Shown here piece after piece: positions 51,196-59,397 of a DNA stretch of 64,000 nt; the first letter of the stretch is position 1, and each line of letters starts with the position of its first letter. The notes beneath the pieces were generated by a model that worked only from the letters and a program-made list of their open reading frames with translations, made no database searches and had not been told where the DNA came from. The DNA is taken from the NCBI RefSeq assembly GCF_002278135.3, contig NZ_CP029425.2, forward strand, positions 8,222,001-8,286,000. Reading direction: 5' to 3'. This DNA comes from Bradyrhizobium ottawaense (GTDB taxonomy: Bacteria > Pseudomonadota > Alphaproteobacteria > Rhizobiales > Xanthobacteraceae). Both the position numbers and the translations under genes were made by a program.

Positions 51196-51774
51196 ATGGT
51201 GGGGCGTGGCTATTCAATATTCGACACGGCGATCGGGCGCTGCGGCATCATCTGGAGCGGCACCGGCGTGGTGGCCGTGCAATTGCCCGGGGCGCGGGAG
51301 ATCGACACCCGCCGCCGCATCTTTGCGGTCCATCCCGAGGCGCGGGAGCAGCGCCCCTCCGACAATGCCGAGCTTGCGATCGACGGCATCGTGAGCCTGC
51401 TGCAGGGCAACGATCCCGATTTTTCCGAGGTCAGCCTGGATGCCGGCGGGGTGCCCGGCTTCAACCGCCGCGTCTACGAGTTCGCCTGTTCCATTCCGCG
51501 CGGGGAGACGCGCACCTATCACGAGGTCGCCAAGGCGCTGGGGGCTTCAGGCGCGGCACATTCGGTGGCACAGGCGATCGCCAGAAATCCCTACATGCTG
51601 ATCGTGCCCTGCCACCGGGTACTGGAGGCCGGCAATTACACCGATCGGCTCTCTCCTTATGGCGGGGTGATCTCCAAGCGGCGGCTCCTGGCACTCGAGG
51701 GCGCCCATCCCGTCGCCAGCAAGACGCTGTTCGAGGTGCTGCTGCCGGTTGCCCCACCAAGGCCGTCCACCTAG
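51196..51774 (+). CDS. Methylated-DNA--protein-cysteine methyltransferase (Ogt-like)
   Basis: 192 residues. Repairs O6-methylguanine by transferring the methyl group to its own cysteine. The active site is PCHRVL with Cys139, preceded by the DNA-binding helix-turn-helix (YHEVAKALGASGAAHSVAQA). The GTG at 51190 is an alternative start. An AraC regulator gene begins 11 bases after the stop, so the two are probably co-transcribed. Confidence 0.93.
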   Translation: MVGRGYSIFDTAIGRCGIIWSGTGVVAVQLPGAREIDTRRRIFAVHPEAREQRPSDNAELAIDGIVSLLQGNDPDFSEVSLDAGGVPGFNRRVYEFACSIPRGETRTYHEVAKALGASGAAHSVAQAIARNPYMLIVPCHRVLEAGNYTDRLSPYGGVISKRRLLALEGAHPVASKTLFEVLLPVAPPRPST

Positions 51775-51784
51775 ATAAGGCGGC

Positions 51785-52624
51785 ATGGACGCGACCACAC
51801 TGCTGACGTCACAATCGATGATCGTTTCCGAGTTTCGCTGCGACGCGGGACCGGGCGATACGCCATTTGCCGAATGCCGCACTGGGCATTCCATCGCCTA
51901 TGTCCGCTCGGGCAGCTTTGGCTGCCATTGCCGCGCCGGTTTCTTCGAACTGGTGGCGGGCTCGATGCTGGTCGGCGCGCCCGGCGAGGAATACACCTGC
52001 ACGCATGAGCATGTCAGCGGCGATGTCTGCCTGTCGTTCTTCCTCAGCTCGGACATGGTCGATGCCCTCGGCGGGCGGGGCGAGGTCTGGCAGGTCGGCG
52101 CCACGCCGCCGCTACCCGAATTGATGGTGCTGGGCGAGCTCGCCCAGACGGCGGCAGATGGCAATAGCGATATTGGCCTCGACGAGGTCGGCCAGATCCT
52201 GGCCGGCCGTTTTGTCGACGTCGTTTCGGGCAAGGCGCGCAAGCCGGCCACCCCCACCGCGCGCGACCGCCGCCGCGCGGTCGAGGCCGCACTTTGGATC
52301 GACGACAATTCGCATGCCGAGGTCGATCTCGAACAGGCCGCAAAGCAGGCGGGCCTCAGCCCGTTCCATTTCCTGCGGCAGTTCTCGAGCGTGCTCGGCG
52401 TCACCCCGCATCAATATCTGGTGCGGTCGCGGCTGCGGCACGCAGCGCGGCTGCTCACGGATGACGACATTGCGGTCACCGATGTCGCCTATGACGTCGG
52501 CTTCGGCGATCTCTCCAACTTCGTCCGCACCTTCCACCGCGCTGCCGGCGTATCGCCGACCAAATTCCGCCAGGCCTCGCGCGGGGAGCGCAGCGTCTTC
52601 GCCGAACGCCTCGTCCTCAACTGA
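51785..52624 (+). CDS. AraC family transcriptional regulator
   Basis: 279 residues. C-terminal AraC/XylS DNA-binding domain with two helix-turn-helix motifs ([20 protein letters not shown], then [20 protein letters not shown]). N-terminal half is a cupin-like sensor rich in Cys ([20 protein letters not shown]). Ada proteins join methyltransferase and AraC domains; here an Ogt gene and an AraC gene are adjacent but separate. The N-terminus lacks an obvious Ada metal-cysteine motif, so methylation sensing is speculative. Confidence 0.9.
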   Translation: MDATTLLTSQSMIVSEFRCDAGPGDTPFAECRTGHSIAYVRSGSFGCHCRAGFFELVAGSMLVGAPGEEYTCTHEHVSGDVCLSFFLSSDMVDALGGRGEVWQVGATPPLPELMVLGELAQTAADGNSDIGLDEVGQILAGRFVDVVSGKARKPATPTARDRRRAVEAALWIDDNSHAEVDLEQAAKQAGLSPFHFLRQFSSVLGVTPHQYLVRSRLRHAARLLTDDDIAVTDVAYDVGFGDLSNFVRTFHRAAGVSPTKFRQASRGERSVFAERLVLN

Positions 52625-52755
52625 GACAGGTCGGCCGCATGGTGGGGTAATAGTCTGTTGACCAGACGGGCGCGTCGTACTGGGCTTACGGAACGCCGCG
52701 CGATATTACAACCAAAGAGCGAACCAACGCTCTTTGAAATGCGGCGACCCGGCAG

Positions 52756-53115
52756 ATGAACAGTGCCCCGAGTGATGTGATTGCGGCCACACTGATCGCG
52801 CTTGCCGTTGGTCTTGCCTTCATCGCCGGCTGTGCCGTCTATTATGGCCGCCAGATCACCTCGCGCAGGATTCCGATGCAATGGGGCACCGACGGTCAGC
52901 CGGCCTGGTTTGCACCACGCCTCATCGGGCTCTGGTTCAGCTTCGGCGTCACGGCGGCCCTGTCCGCGTTCCTGCTCGTCCTCGCCCTTCATGACCCGCA
53001 GAAGCTCACGGCCCTGATCGTCGCAACGGTCAGCGTGATCGGAACGAACATGTGGGTTCACGTCTATCACCTGAAACGGGTGATCCGGTGGCAGTCGGAG
53101 GTTCCGGCGAATTAG
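52756..53115 (+). CDS. DUF1648-like small membrane protein
   Basis: 119 residues with three hydrophobic segments (about 9-29, 54-77 and 84-101). Between the first two is IPMQWGTDGQPAWFAPR, which resembles the DUF1648 (SdpI N-terminal) motif of small integral membrane proteins. Function not known. ATG at 52756 has a weak purine stretch (CGGCAG) upstream. Confidence 0.72.
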   Translation: MNSAPSDVIAATLIALAVGLAFIAGCAVYYGRQITSRRIPMQWGTDGQPAWFAPRLIGLWFSFGVTAALSAFLLVLALHDPQKLTALIVATVSVIGTNMWVHVYHLKRVIRWQSEVPAN

Positions 53116-53220
53116 CCGGCTGCCGAGCGCAAGATTCTCCAAGAGCCGCCCGCTCCACCCCGACTAGGGTCGTCTCCGGGCGCGCGCCATTTTCGGCGCG
53201 CTTTGCAAATGGAGACGACC

Positions 53221-53580
53221 ATGTACGACCACATCGGGCTTCGCGTTGCCGATCTCGACGCCGCGACGCGCTTCTACACCGCGGTGCTGGCGCCGCTCGG
53301 TTACGTCCTGTGCTCCAGCGGCGACGGCTATGCCGGCTTCGGGCCGAAGGGCGAGCCGGGGCTGTGGCTGCACCTGAACAAGGGCCGCAAGGCCGACGGC
53401 GCGCACATCGCGTTCCGCGCCGGAAATCATGACGCGGTCAAGGCGTTCCACAGCGAAGGCCTGAAGAGCGGCGGCCGCGACAATGGCGGCGCCGGGCCGC
53501 GCAAGGATTACAGCCCGACCTACTACGCGGCGTTCCTGATTGATCCCGATGGCAATAATGTCGAGGCGGTTTGTGTGTAG
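53221..53580 (+). CDS. VOC family protein (glyoxalase/bleomycin-resistance fold)
   Basis: 119 residues with paired beta-alpha-beta-beta-beta units of the vicinal oxygen chelate fold. MYDHIGLRVADLDAATRFYT at the start, LWLHLNKGRKADGAHIAF in the middle and AAFLIDPDGNNVEAVC at the end; His, His and Glu are at metal-site positions. ATG at 53221 follows GGAGACGACC. Substrate unknown. Confidence 0.92.
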   Translation: MYDHIGLRVADLDAATRFYTAVLAPLGYVLCSSGDGYAGFGPKGEPGLWLHLNKGRKADGAHIAFRAGNHDAVKAFHSEGLKSGGRDNGGAGPRKDYSPTYYAAFLIDPDGNNVEAVCV

Positions 53581-53601
53581 AAGCCGCCGCGCACGAGCAC
53601 T

Positions 53602-53700
53602 CGTAGGGTGGGCAAAGCGTAGCGTGCCCACCATCGCGTGCGAGAGCGCCGATGAATGGTGGGCACGGCGCGCGAAGAGCGCGCCTTTGCCCACCCTACG
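53602..53700. repeat. Composite palindromic repeat, family F5
   Basis: CGTAGGGTGGGCAAAGCG at the left and CTTTGCCCACCCTACG at the right are inverted. Inner CGTGCCCACC and GGTGGGCACG arms lie between. A close copy is at 60602. Confidence 0.82.
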
Positions 53701-53725
53701 AACTCCACATCATAGGAATTCCCCG

Positions 53726-54127
53726 ATGGCCTCCATCCACAACGACATCTCCATCAATGCCCCGGCACGCGACGTCTGGGATGCGGTGCGCGATTTCGGC
53801 GCGCTGCATGAACGGCTGGCACCCGGCTTCGTCACCGCCTGCACGATCGACGGCGATGCGCGTATCGTCACGTTCGCCAACGGTTCGGTGGCGCGCGAAG
53901 TGCTGGTCGATTGCGACGACGCGCGGCAGCGCCTCGTCTATGCCATCAACAACGAGCGGCTGCAGCATTACAGCGCCTCGGTGCAGGTGATCGCCGACGG
54001 CGACCGGAGAAGCCGCCTGGTGTGGATCATCGACATGCTGCCGAACGAGCTTGCAGCCTACGTCCAGGGCCAGACCAAGGACGCCGTCGTTGCGATACAT
54101 AAAGCGTTTCCGCCCGCTGCAGCTTAG
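53726..54127 (+). CDS. SRPBCC/START-like family protein
   Basis: 133 residues of the polyketide cyclase/Bet v 1-type fold. Start SIHNDISINAPARDVWDAVR is the family's first strand and helix; the long C-terminal helix is AAYVQGQTKDAVVAIHKAF. Such proteins bind hydrophobic ligands. ATG at 53726 was chosen as the first start at the domain boundary. Confidence 0.87.
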   Translation: MASIHNDISINAPARDVWDAVRDFGALHERLAPGFVTACTIDGDARIVTFANGSVAREVLVDCDDARQRLVYAINNERLQHYSASVQVIADGDRRSRLVWIIDMLPNELAAYVQGQTKDAVVAIHKAFPPAAA

Positions 54128-54250
54128 CGGCGGTCCACGCGGCTCTGTGAGTTTTCTCACAGAGCTCCGCCCTCGCCAGCCTTAACCATCGCGGCGTGCG
54201 TCCGGTTGGCTCCGCTCTCCCGGCGGCGCGACGCACGCGAGGAGCATGCC

Positions 54251-54730
54251 ATGCGAGGTGCGGACAAGGTGATTTGCCAGGCGGCCGCCGTGCTGCTGCT
54301 GTTTTCAGTCGCGAGCTCGCCGGCGAAGGCGCAGTTCCTCGGCGGCGGAGGTGCCGGCGGCGAGGACATGATGACCCAGATGGCCCCGATGCTGGAGATG
54401 ATGAAGGCGAAGATGGGCAAGCGCCGCTTCGCCATGATGATGCAGACCATGGGCCCGATGATGAGCCGCATGATGGAGAACGGCGGCGGCGGCCTCGGTG
54501 GCCTGTCCGGCGGCCATCTCGGCGGCGGCTTTGGCGCACCCAATTACGGCGGCTACACCCCGATGGGGGGCGGCACCATGCCGGCCGGTTATGGCGGCGT
54601 TGGTGGCGGCGACATCATGGGCATGCTCGGTGGTGCCGGAGGCCGCGACATGATGGCGATGATCCCGCAATTGATGCGGCTCGCCAATGTCGGCGGCGGT
54701 AGCGGCCATCGCCGCCACAGGCATCGCTAA
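54251..54730 (+). CDS. Secreted Met- and Gly-rich protein of unknown function
   Basis: 159 residues. Signal peptide with core VICQAAAVLLLFSVASSPAKA. The mature protein opens with a methionine-dense helix-like stretch (about 17 Met within residues 40-80, e.g. MMQTMGPMMSRMM), followed by a Gly-rich region and a basic tail (GHRRHRHR). Methionine clusters and a His/Arg tail suggest copper or silver binding, but no known domain is recognised. ATG at 54251 follows GAGGAGCATGCC. Its stop overlaps the stop of the convergent MATE gene. Confidence 0.75.
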   Translation: MRGADKVICQAAAVLLLFSVASSPAKAQFLGGGGAGGEDMMTQMAPMLEMMKAKMGKRRFAMMMQTMGPMMSRMMENGGGGLGGLSGGHLGGGFGAPNYGGYTPMGGGTMPAGYGGVGGGDIMGMLGGAGGRDMMAMIPQLMRLANVGGGSGHRRHRHR

Positions 54731-56172
54731 TCGGCGGCGCGAGAGAGAGCCGGCCTGATCGCAGCCTTGTTCGCGCGCGGTCCCCAGCGCGTCAGCACCA
54801 CGCTGGAGAATGAGAGCAGGCCGAGCACGACCATCGAGCTTGCGGCCAGCCAGAAGAAGCTCTGCGCGGTCGCCCCGTGTGTCGACAGCCACCAGCCGGC
54901 CGCCGAGATGTAGATCAGCCGCGCCGTCTGCGCCAGCACCGGCCCGATCACCTTGGCCGCGCCTTGCGAGGAGAAATACATCGTCGTGGCAATGCCGAAA
55001 AAGGCGTAGAACGGTCCGACCGTCGAGAGATATTGATGGCTCGCCGCGCGCACGGCCGCGCTGTCGGTGAAGATGTTGATCCAGAGATCGGGGAACATCG
55101 CAACGACGCAGGCCGGCGCGCCGACGGCCACGAATGCGGATGCACCGGCGATCCAGGCGACGCGCCGTGCACGCGCGATGTTGCCTGCGCCGATCGCCAT
55201 CCCCACCATCGGCACACAGGCGATGCCGAACGAGAACGCGATCGAGGTCAGCAAAAATTCGAGCCGCGCGCCGATGCCGTAGCCGGCGAGAATCGTGGTG
55301 CCGAACTTCGCCAGCATGTGGGTGAAGATCGAGATCGTCAGCACCGATTGCAGCGGCGAGAAGCAGGCGATGGCGCCGACCTTCAGGATGTCGAAAAACA
55401 TCGCCCACTGAATGCGCAGGCCGCGCAGCTTCGGTGTAACCCGCGCGCGACCGGAGAACAGGTACCAGCCCATGATGCCGATGTTCATGGAATAGGCGAT
55501 CAGCGCGCCGGCCGCGACGCCGCGCATGCCGAACTGCGGCACCGGCCCGAGCCCGAGGCCCAGCGTGCCGCCGAGCACGATCTGCCAGGCCGCCGAGTTG
55601 AGGATCAGGAACGACGGCAGCTTCATGTTGCCGGTGCCACGCAGCACGCCGGCCATGGTGTTGAGCAGCCAGGGCAGCACGGCGCCGCCGAAAAATACCT
55701 GCGTGTAGGCGACAGCGTGGGTCAGCACGTCGCCGCGGCCGCCGAGCATTTCCAGCACCCGCGGCCCGAAGATCAGCATGCCCAGCATGAAGACGAGGCC
55801 GAAGCTGATGCCGATCAGGATCGCATGCGCGGCGAGCGTGGCGGCGCGTTCGCGGTTCCCGGCGCCGAGCGCGCGGGCAATGGCGGAAGCCACCGCACCA
55901 CCCATGGCGCCGCCCGACATCGTCATGGTCAGAATGATTGTCGGAAACACCAGCGCCATCGCCGCCAGCGCCTCGACGCCGAGCCGGCCGATATAGGAGG
56001 TCTCCGCGATCACCGTACAGGTGCCGGCCGAGAGCGCGATCACGTTAGGCCAGGCGAGAGAGAGCAACGTGCGCAGGATCGGCCCGTCTACAAGCGCGCT
56101 TCGTAGCGGCCGCGGTGGCGGCGGCAGCGGACGCTCTTGCTCATCGACCGGGATTTCGGCGATGTCGGACAT
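54727..56172 (-). CDS. MATE family efflux transporter
   Basis: 481 residues with twelve predicted membrane helices. MATE hallmark LLSLAWPNVIALSAGT, and LRGTGNMKLPSFLILNS before the second half. NorM-like, distinct from the DinF-like protein at 32981. Likely exchanges protons or sodium for a cationic compound. ATG at 56172. The 56342 gene upstream on the same strand may be co-transcribed. Its stop codon overlaps that of the Met-rich gene on the other strand. Confidence 0.92.
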   Translation of the reverse strand: MSDIAEIPVDEQERPLPPPPRPLRSALVDGPILRTLLSLAWPNVIALSAGTCTVIAETSYIGRLGVEALAAMALVFPTIILTMTMSGGAMGGAVASAIARALGAGNRERAATLAAHAILIGISFGLVFMLGMLIFGPRVLEMLGGRGDVLTHAVAYTQVFFGGAVLPWLLNTMAGVLRGTGNMKLPSFLILNSAAWQIVLGGTLGLGLGPVPQFGMRGVAAGALIAYSMNIGIMGWYLFSGRARVTPKLRGLRIQWAMFFDILKVGAIACFSPLQSVLTISIFTHMLAKFGTTILAGYGIGARLEFLLTSIAFSFGIACVPMVGMAIGAGNIARARRVAWIAGASAFVAVGAPACVVAMFPDLWINIFTDSAAVRAASHQYLSTVGPFYAFFGIATTMYFSSQGAAKVIGPVLAQTARLIYISAAGWWLSTHGATAQSFFWLAASSMVVLGLLSFSSVVLTRWGPRANKAAIRPALSRAAD

Positions 56173-56341
56173 GTCCTCTCCGGGGCAGGGGGCGCCATTT
56201 GCGGCGCGGCAATGCGTAGGTGTGCCGATTATTTTCTTCGCGCAGAAGGCGCGGCGAGAGGCTTGTTAGCACGGCTCGCAGCGATTCCACCTGCGCCAGC
56301 TGCAGGCGTGCCCTGCGGCAGCGCATTTCGATGGATGAAGG

Positions 56342-57394
56342 CTATTCGATCGTCCAGACCAGCGGCGCGCGGCCGCCAGCAGCAGCGCGCATGCGCACGC
56401 CGATGTGCCGCCCGCATCCCGCAGCCAGGCCTTCGAACAATCCCTCCAGCACCCTGGCGCAGGCGCCGTGATAGTCGGCGACGTCGTCCATCAGTTTCCA
56501 GCTCTGCTGGCGGATTTCGAACGCGCCTTCGGATTGCGAGGTCTCGGCCGTGTCATCCTGCGCCGCGAACAGCGCGTTCAGGAACGACGCGAATTCGCTT
56601 GCCCCGCCGCGGCTCATCGCCAGTGCCGCCGCGACCTCGTCGAAATATTGCATGCCGATCAGCTTGCCGGTGAGGTGCAGCAGATAGCCGGCGTCTTCCG
56701 GGCCGAACAGCTGCACCATCACGGGCGCCGCCGTGCGCACATATTCCATCGCATAGTTGCGATAGGCTTTTTCAAGGCGCGGTTTCGGCCAGCTCGCAAC
56801 CGGCAAAGCCGGCGCAGTCTTCGCATCGAACAGCGGCGCTTCCAGATGCCGCGCGAACACCAGGCGCTGATCGAGCTCGAGCGGATGATCGTACTGGTGA
56901 TAATAGCCTTCCAGCCCGTCCTGGCCGTCGACGCTCTGCTTGGTGCAGACGAAGCCGAGCCTGAGATCGCCGAGCGCGACGCCATTATTGGCGTGCCATC
57001 CCCGCAGCATGGCGCGGGAAACCTCGCCCGGCACGCCGCAGATCGCCGTGCCTTTCCAGATCCAGCGCGGCGGCGGATAGCGGATCCAGGCCTTGGCATC
57101 GCTCTCATACATGTATTCGACATGCACGCCGCCGATCCAGTTCGAGAGATAGTGATATTGCGCGGCCGCCACCGCCGGCGGCAGATGATCGATCCCGAGC
57201 TTCCTAAGCCCCGGCAGGAAGCGCTCCTGCTGCTGGCGGCGGAACACGCGGAAGACGAACTCCGCTGCATCCGCAGTGCCGCGCCGCGTGACGACGGTGA
57301 GAATGAGGCCGGTGAAATAGGCGTGGTAGAGGTCGGCGACCGCACGCCAGCGCTTCCATTGAGCTTCCTGCGCGGCGTCAGCTGCGGCGGTCAT
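56342..57394 (-). CDS. Conserved hypothetical protein, helical and aromatic-rich
   Basis: 350 residues. No signal peptide. Aromatic-rich central part (HYLSNWIGGVHVEYMY, RYPPPRWIWKG) and a C-terminal helical half with several Cys (CARVLEGLFEGLAAGCGR). I do not recognise the family; an enzyme is likely from the acidic/aromatic core and conserved-looking His-rich segment (YHQYDHPLE). ATG at 57394 gives MTAAADAAQEAQW. It lies upstream of the MATE exporter on the same strand. Confidence 0.75.
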   Translation of the reverse strand: MTAAADAAQEAQWKRWRAVADLYHAYFTGLILTVVTRRGTADAAEFVFRVFRRQQQERFLPGLRKLGIDHLPPAVAAAQYHYLSNWIGGVHVEYMYESDAKAWIRYPPPRWIWKGTAICGVPGEVSRAMLRGWHANNGVALGDLRLGFVCTKQSVDGQDGLEGYYHQYDHPLELDQRLVFARHLEAPLFDAKTAPALPVASWPKPRLEKAYRNYAMEYVRTAAPVMVQLFGPEDAGYLLHLTGKLIGMQYFDEVAAALAMSRGGASEFASFLNALFAAQDDTAETSQSEGAFEIRQQSWKLMDDVADYHGACARVLEGLFEGLAAGCGRHIGVRMRAAAGGRAPLVWTIE

Positions 57395-57500
57395 TCGTTT
57401 CGCTCCCGATCATGTTGCGATCGAGTGTGTCACCGCACCTTCCGGCAGGCAACATGACGCCCGTGCAGAGCGCCCTGCGTGGCCACCCGCCAATTCCGCA

Positions 57501-57917
57501 TCACGAAGTTTGCGGTGGCGTCTTGGCCGCGCGCTCTCGCTCGACCCGTTCGGTGACATCGCGCGCCATCGCCACCGATCCCAGAACGTTGCCGCCGGAA
57601 TCCCGCACCAGCGCGAAGGTCATCTCGATGTAGAGCTTGCGACCGCTCTTGTGCAGCGCGCGGGTCAGTGTCGGCCTGCCCGCAAGCTTCATGCTGCCGC
57701 TGGCCAGCGCAGCTTCAAAGCCCTTCCAGTGCGCGGCGCGCAGGTGCTCGGGAATGATCAGGTCGAGAATCTGGCCCAGCGCTTCCGCTGCGGAGAAGCC
57801 GAACAGAGCCGTCGCTGCGCGGTTCCATCGCATGATCGTGCCGGAGCGGTCCGAATAGATCAGCGCATCCGCGACGTCTTCGGCGATCCTTGCGTCGAGT
57901 TCGGATGGGTTGCTCAT
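57501..57917 (-). CDS. Stand-alone PAS domain protein
   Basis: 138 residues with one PAS fold (about 13-130): DALIYSDRSGTIMRWNRAA, GQILDLIIPEHLRAAHWKGF and a PAC-like end VLGSVAMARDVTERVERER. No kinase, cyclase or DNA-binding domain is attached, so it probably senses a ligand or redox state and works with another protein. ATG at 57917. Confidence 0.9.
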   Translation of the reverse strand: MSNPSELDARIAEDVADALIYSDRSGTIMRWNRAATALFGFSAAEALGQILDLIIPEHLRAAHWKGFEAALASGSMKLAGRPTLTRALHKSGRKLYIEMTFALVRDSGGNVLGSVAMARDVTERVERERAAKTPPQTS

Positions 57918-57932
57918 GTCGTCACCTCGCAT

Positions 57933-58017
57933 GTAGCCCGGATGGAGCGGAGCGTAATCCGGGATCGTGCCACGAGTGAGACTGCCCCGGATTACGCTTG
58001 CGCTCCATCCGGGCTAC
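57933..58017. repeat. Palindromic repeat, family F8
   Basis: GTAGCCCGGATGGAGCGGAG and the inverted GCTCCATCCGGGCTAC enclose AGCGTAATCCGGG / CCCGGATTACGCT arms around a roughly 22-base centre. Lies between the dcd and PAS genes. Confidence 0.8.
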
Positions 58018-58026
58018 AGGATCGGG

Positions 58027-59163
58027 CTACACCCGAAAATGCTTCGATAGTTTGAGGCCCTGGGCCTGGTAGTTGGAGCCGATGCGTTGGCCGTACATCG
58101 CGTCGGGACGGGCCAGCATCTTCTCGTAGACGAGGCGGCCGACGATCTGGCCGTGCTCGAGGATGAACGGCACTTCGCGCGAACGCACTTCGAGCACGGC
58201 GCGCGATCCTAGCCCGCCCGCGCCGGCATAGCCGAAGCCGGGATCGAAGAATCCGGCATAGTGCACGCGGAATTCGCCGACCAGCGGATCGAACGGCACC
58301 ATCTCCGCGGCGTAGTCGGGCGGCACCTGCACGGCTTCCTTCGAGGCCAGGATGTAGAACTCGCCGGGATCCAGGATCAGACTGCCGTCCGGGCGGGCCG
58401 AGATCGGCTCCCAGAAGTCCTCGACGGAATAGCCGGCGCGACGATCGACGTCGACCACACCGGTGTGGCGCTTGGCGCGGTAGCCGACGAAGCCGTTCGC
58501 TTTCTCGCCGGAGAGATCGACGGAGACGGCGACGCCGCCGGAGAGATCGGCATCGTCGATATCGACGAGGCGCTCGGCGGCATGAAGCGCATCGAGCTCG
58601 TCGGCATTGAGGATGGCGTCACCGGTGCGGAAGCGCACCTGCGACAGACGCGAGCCCTCGCTGACCAGCACCGGAAACGTCTTCGGGCTGATCTCGGCAT
58701 AGAGCGGGCCGTGATAGCCGGCGCCGATCATGTCGAACCGGCGGGTGCCGTCTGCGATGACGCGGGTGAAGACGTCGAGCCGGCCGGTGGAGCTCTTCGG
58801 GTTCGCGGCCGCGACGATCTCCGGCGGCAGCGCGAGGCTCTCCAGCAGCGGCACGATGTAGACGCAGTTGGTCTCCAGCACCGCGCCGTCGGCGAGGCTG
58901 AATTCGTGCAGCTTCAATTCGTCGATGCGCTCGGCGACGGTGGCGCCGGGACCGGGCAGGAAGCTGGCGCGGACGCGATAGGCGATGTCGCCGAGACGCA
59001 GATCGAGGCTCGCCGGCTGGATCTGGCTCTCGACGAAGTCATAGGCGGGCAGGATGAGACCCGCCGCCGCCATCGCCGCGATCATGCGGTCGGGCAGGAT
59101 ACCATTGGCGTCGGGCGCGACCGTGAACGTCAACCGGGGGTCCTCATCAGGGGTCAGATGCAT
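58027..59163 (-). CDS. dcd: dCTP deaminase, long two-part form
   Basis: 378 residues, about twice the length of E. coli Dcd (193), as in other alphaproteobacteria where two Dcd-like halves are fused. Makes dUTP from dCTP for dTMP synthesis. The N-terminal half holds QPASLDLRLGDIAYRV and the PKSSTGRLD segment; the C-terminal half holds VHYAGFFDPGFGYAG and RSREVPFILEHGQIVGRLVY. ATG at 59163 is preferred to the TTG at 59184. It is divergent from metZ and its riboswitch. Confidence 0.92.
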   Translation of the reverse strand: MHLTPDEDPRLTFTVAPDANGILPDRMIAAMAAAGLILPAYDFVESQIQPASLDLRLGDIAYRVRASFLPGPGATVAERIDELKLHEFSLADGAVLETNCVYIVPLLESLALPPEIVAAANPKSSTGRLDVFTRVIADGTRRFDMIGAGYHGPLYAEISPKTFPVLVSEGSRLSQVRFRTGDAILNADELDALHAAERLVDIDDADLSGGVAVSVDLSGEKANGFVGYRAKRHTGVVDVDRRAGYSVEDFWEPISARPDGSLILDPGEFYILASKEAVQVPPDYAAEMVPFDPLVGEFRVHYAGFFDPGFGYAGAGGLGSRAVLEVRSREVPFILEHGQIVGRLVYEKMLARPDAMYGQRIGSNYQAQGLKLSKHFRV

Positions 59164-59251
59164 CCGGACATGCCGGAAATACAAGTCTTTTACGGCTATC
59201 CGATGGACGCCTTGACGGAAAGGGCATTGCGGAATATGAGCATCACTTATC

Positions 59252-59311
59252 CCGTGGTGATTTGAGCCGGCCGGCTTGCAGCCACGTTAAATAAGTCGCT
59301 AAACAGGCCGG
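59252..59311 (+). promoter_or_regulatory. SAM-II riboswitch upstream of metZ
   Basis: The conserved SAM-II core is present: GTGGTGATTTGAGCCGG, GCTTGCAGCCACGTTAAA and AAGTCGCTAAA. P1 pairs CGTGGT (59253-59258) with GCCACG (59281-59286). The pseudoknot pairs GCCGGCC in the first loop (about 59266-59272) with GGCCGG (59306-59311) after CTAAACA. A terminator and alternative antiterminator follow. It senses S-adenosylmethionine. Confidence 0.93.
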
Positions 59312-59325
59312 GGACCTCTGTGATC

Positions 59326-59358
59326 CCGGCCCGTGGATATATCCAGGCCGGTTTTTTT
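59326..59358 (+). terminator. Regulated intrinsic terminator of metZ leader
   Basis: Stem CCGGCC (59326-59331) with GGCCGG (59346-59351), enclosing the palindrome TGGATATATCCA, followed by seven T (59352-59358). A competing stem pairs GGCCGGGGA (59306-59314) with TCCCGGCC (59324-59331). That would block the terminator when the riboswitch is empty. Confidence 0.85.
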
Positions 59359-59397
59359 GTGACCGTTTTCGACGAGACGGTCATGTCGGAGGTACCT

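Noticed and set aside
54305..55408. Minus-strand 367-residue frame rich in His/Ala
   Set aside because: Other-frame shadow of the MATE gene and antisense to the Met-rich gene.
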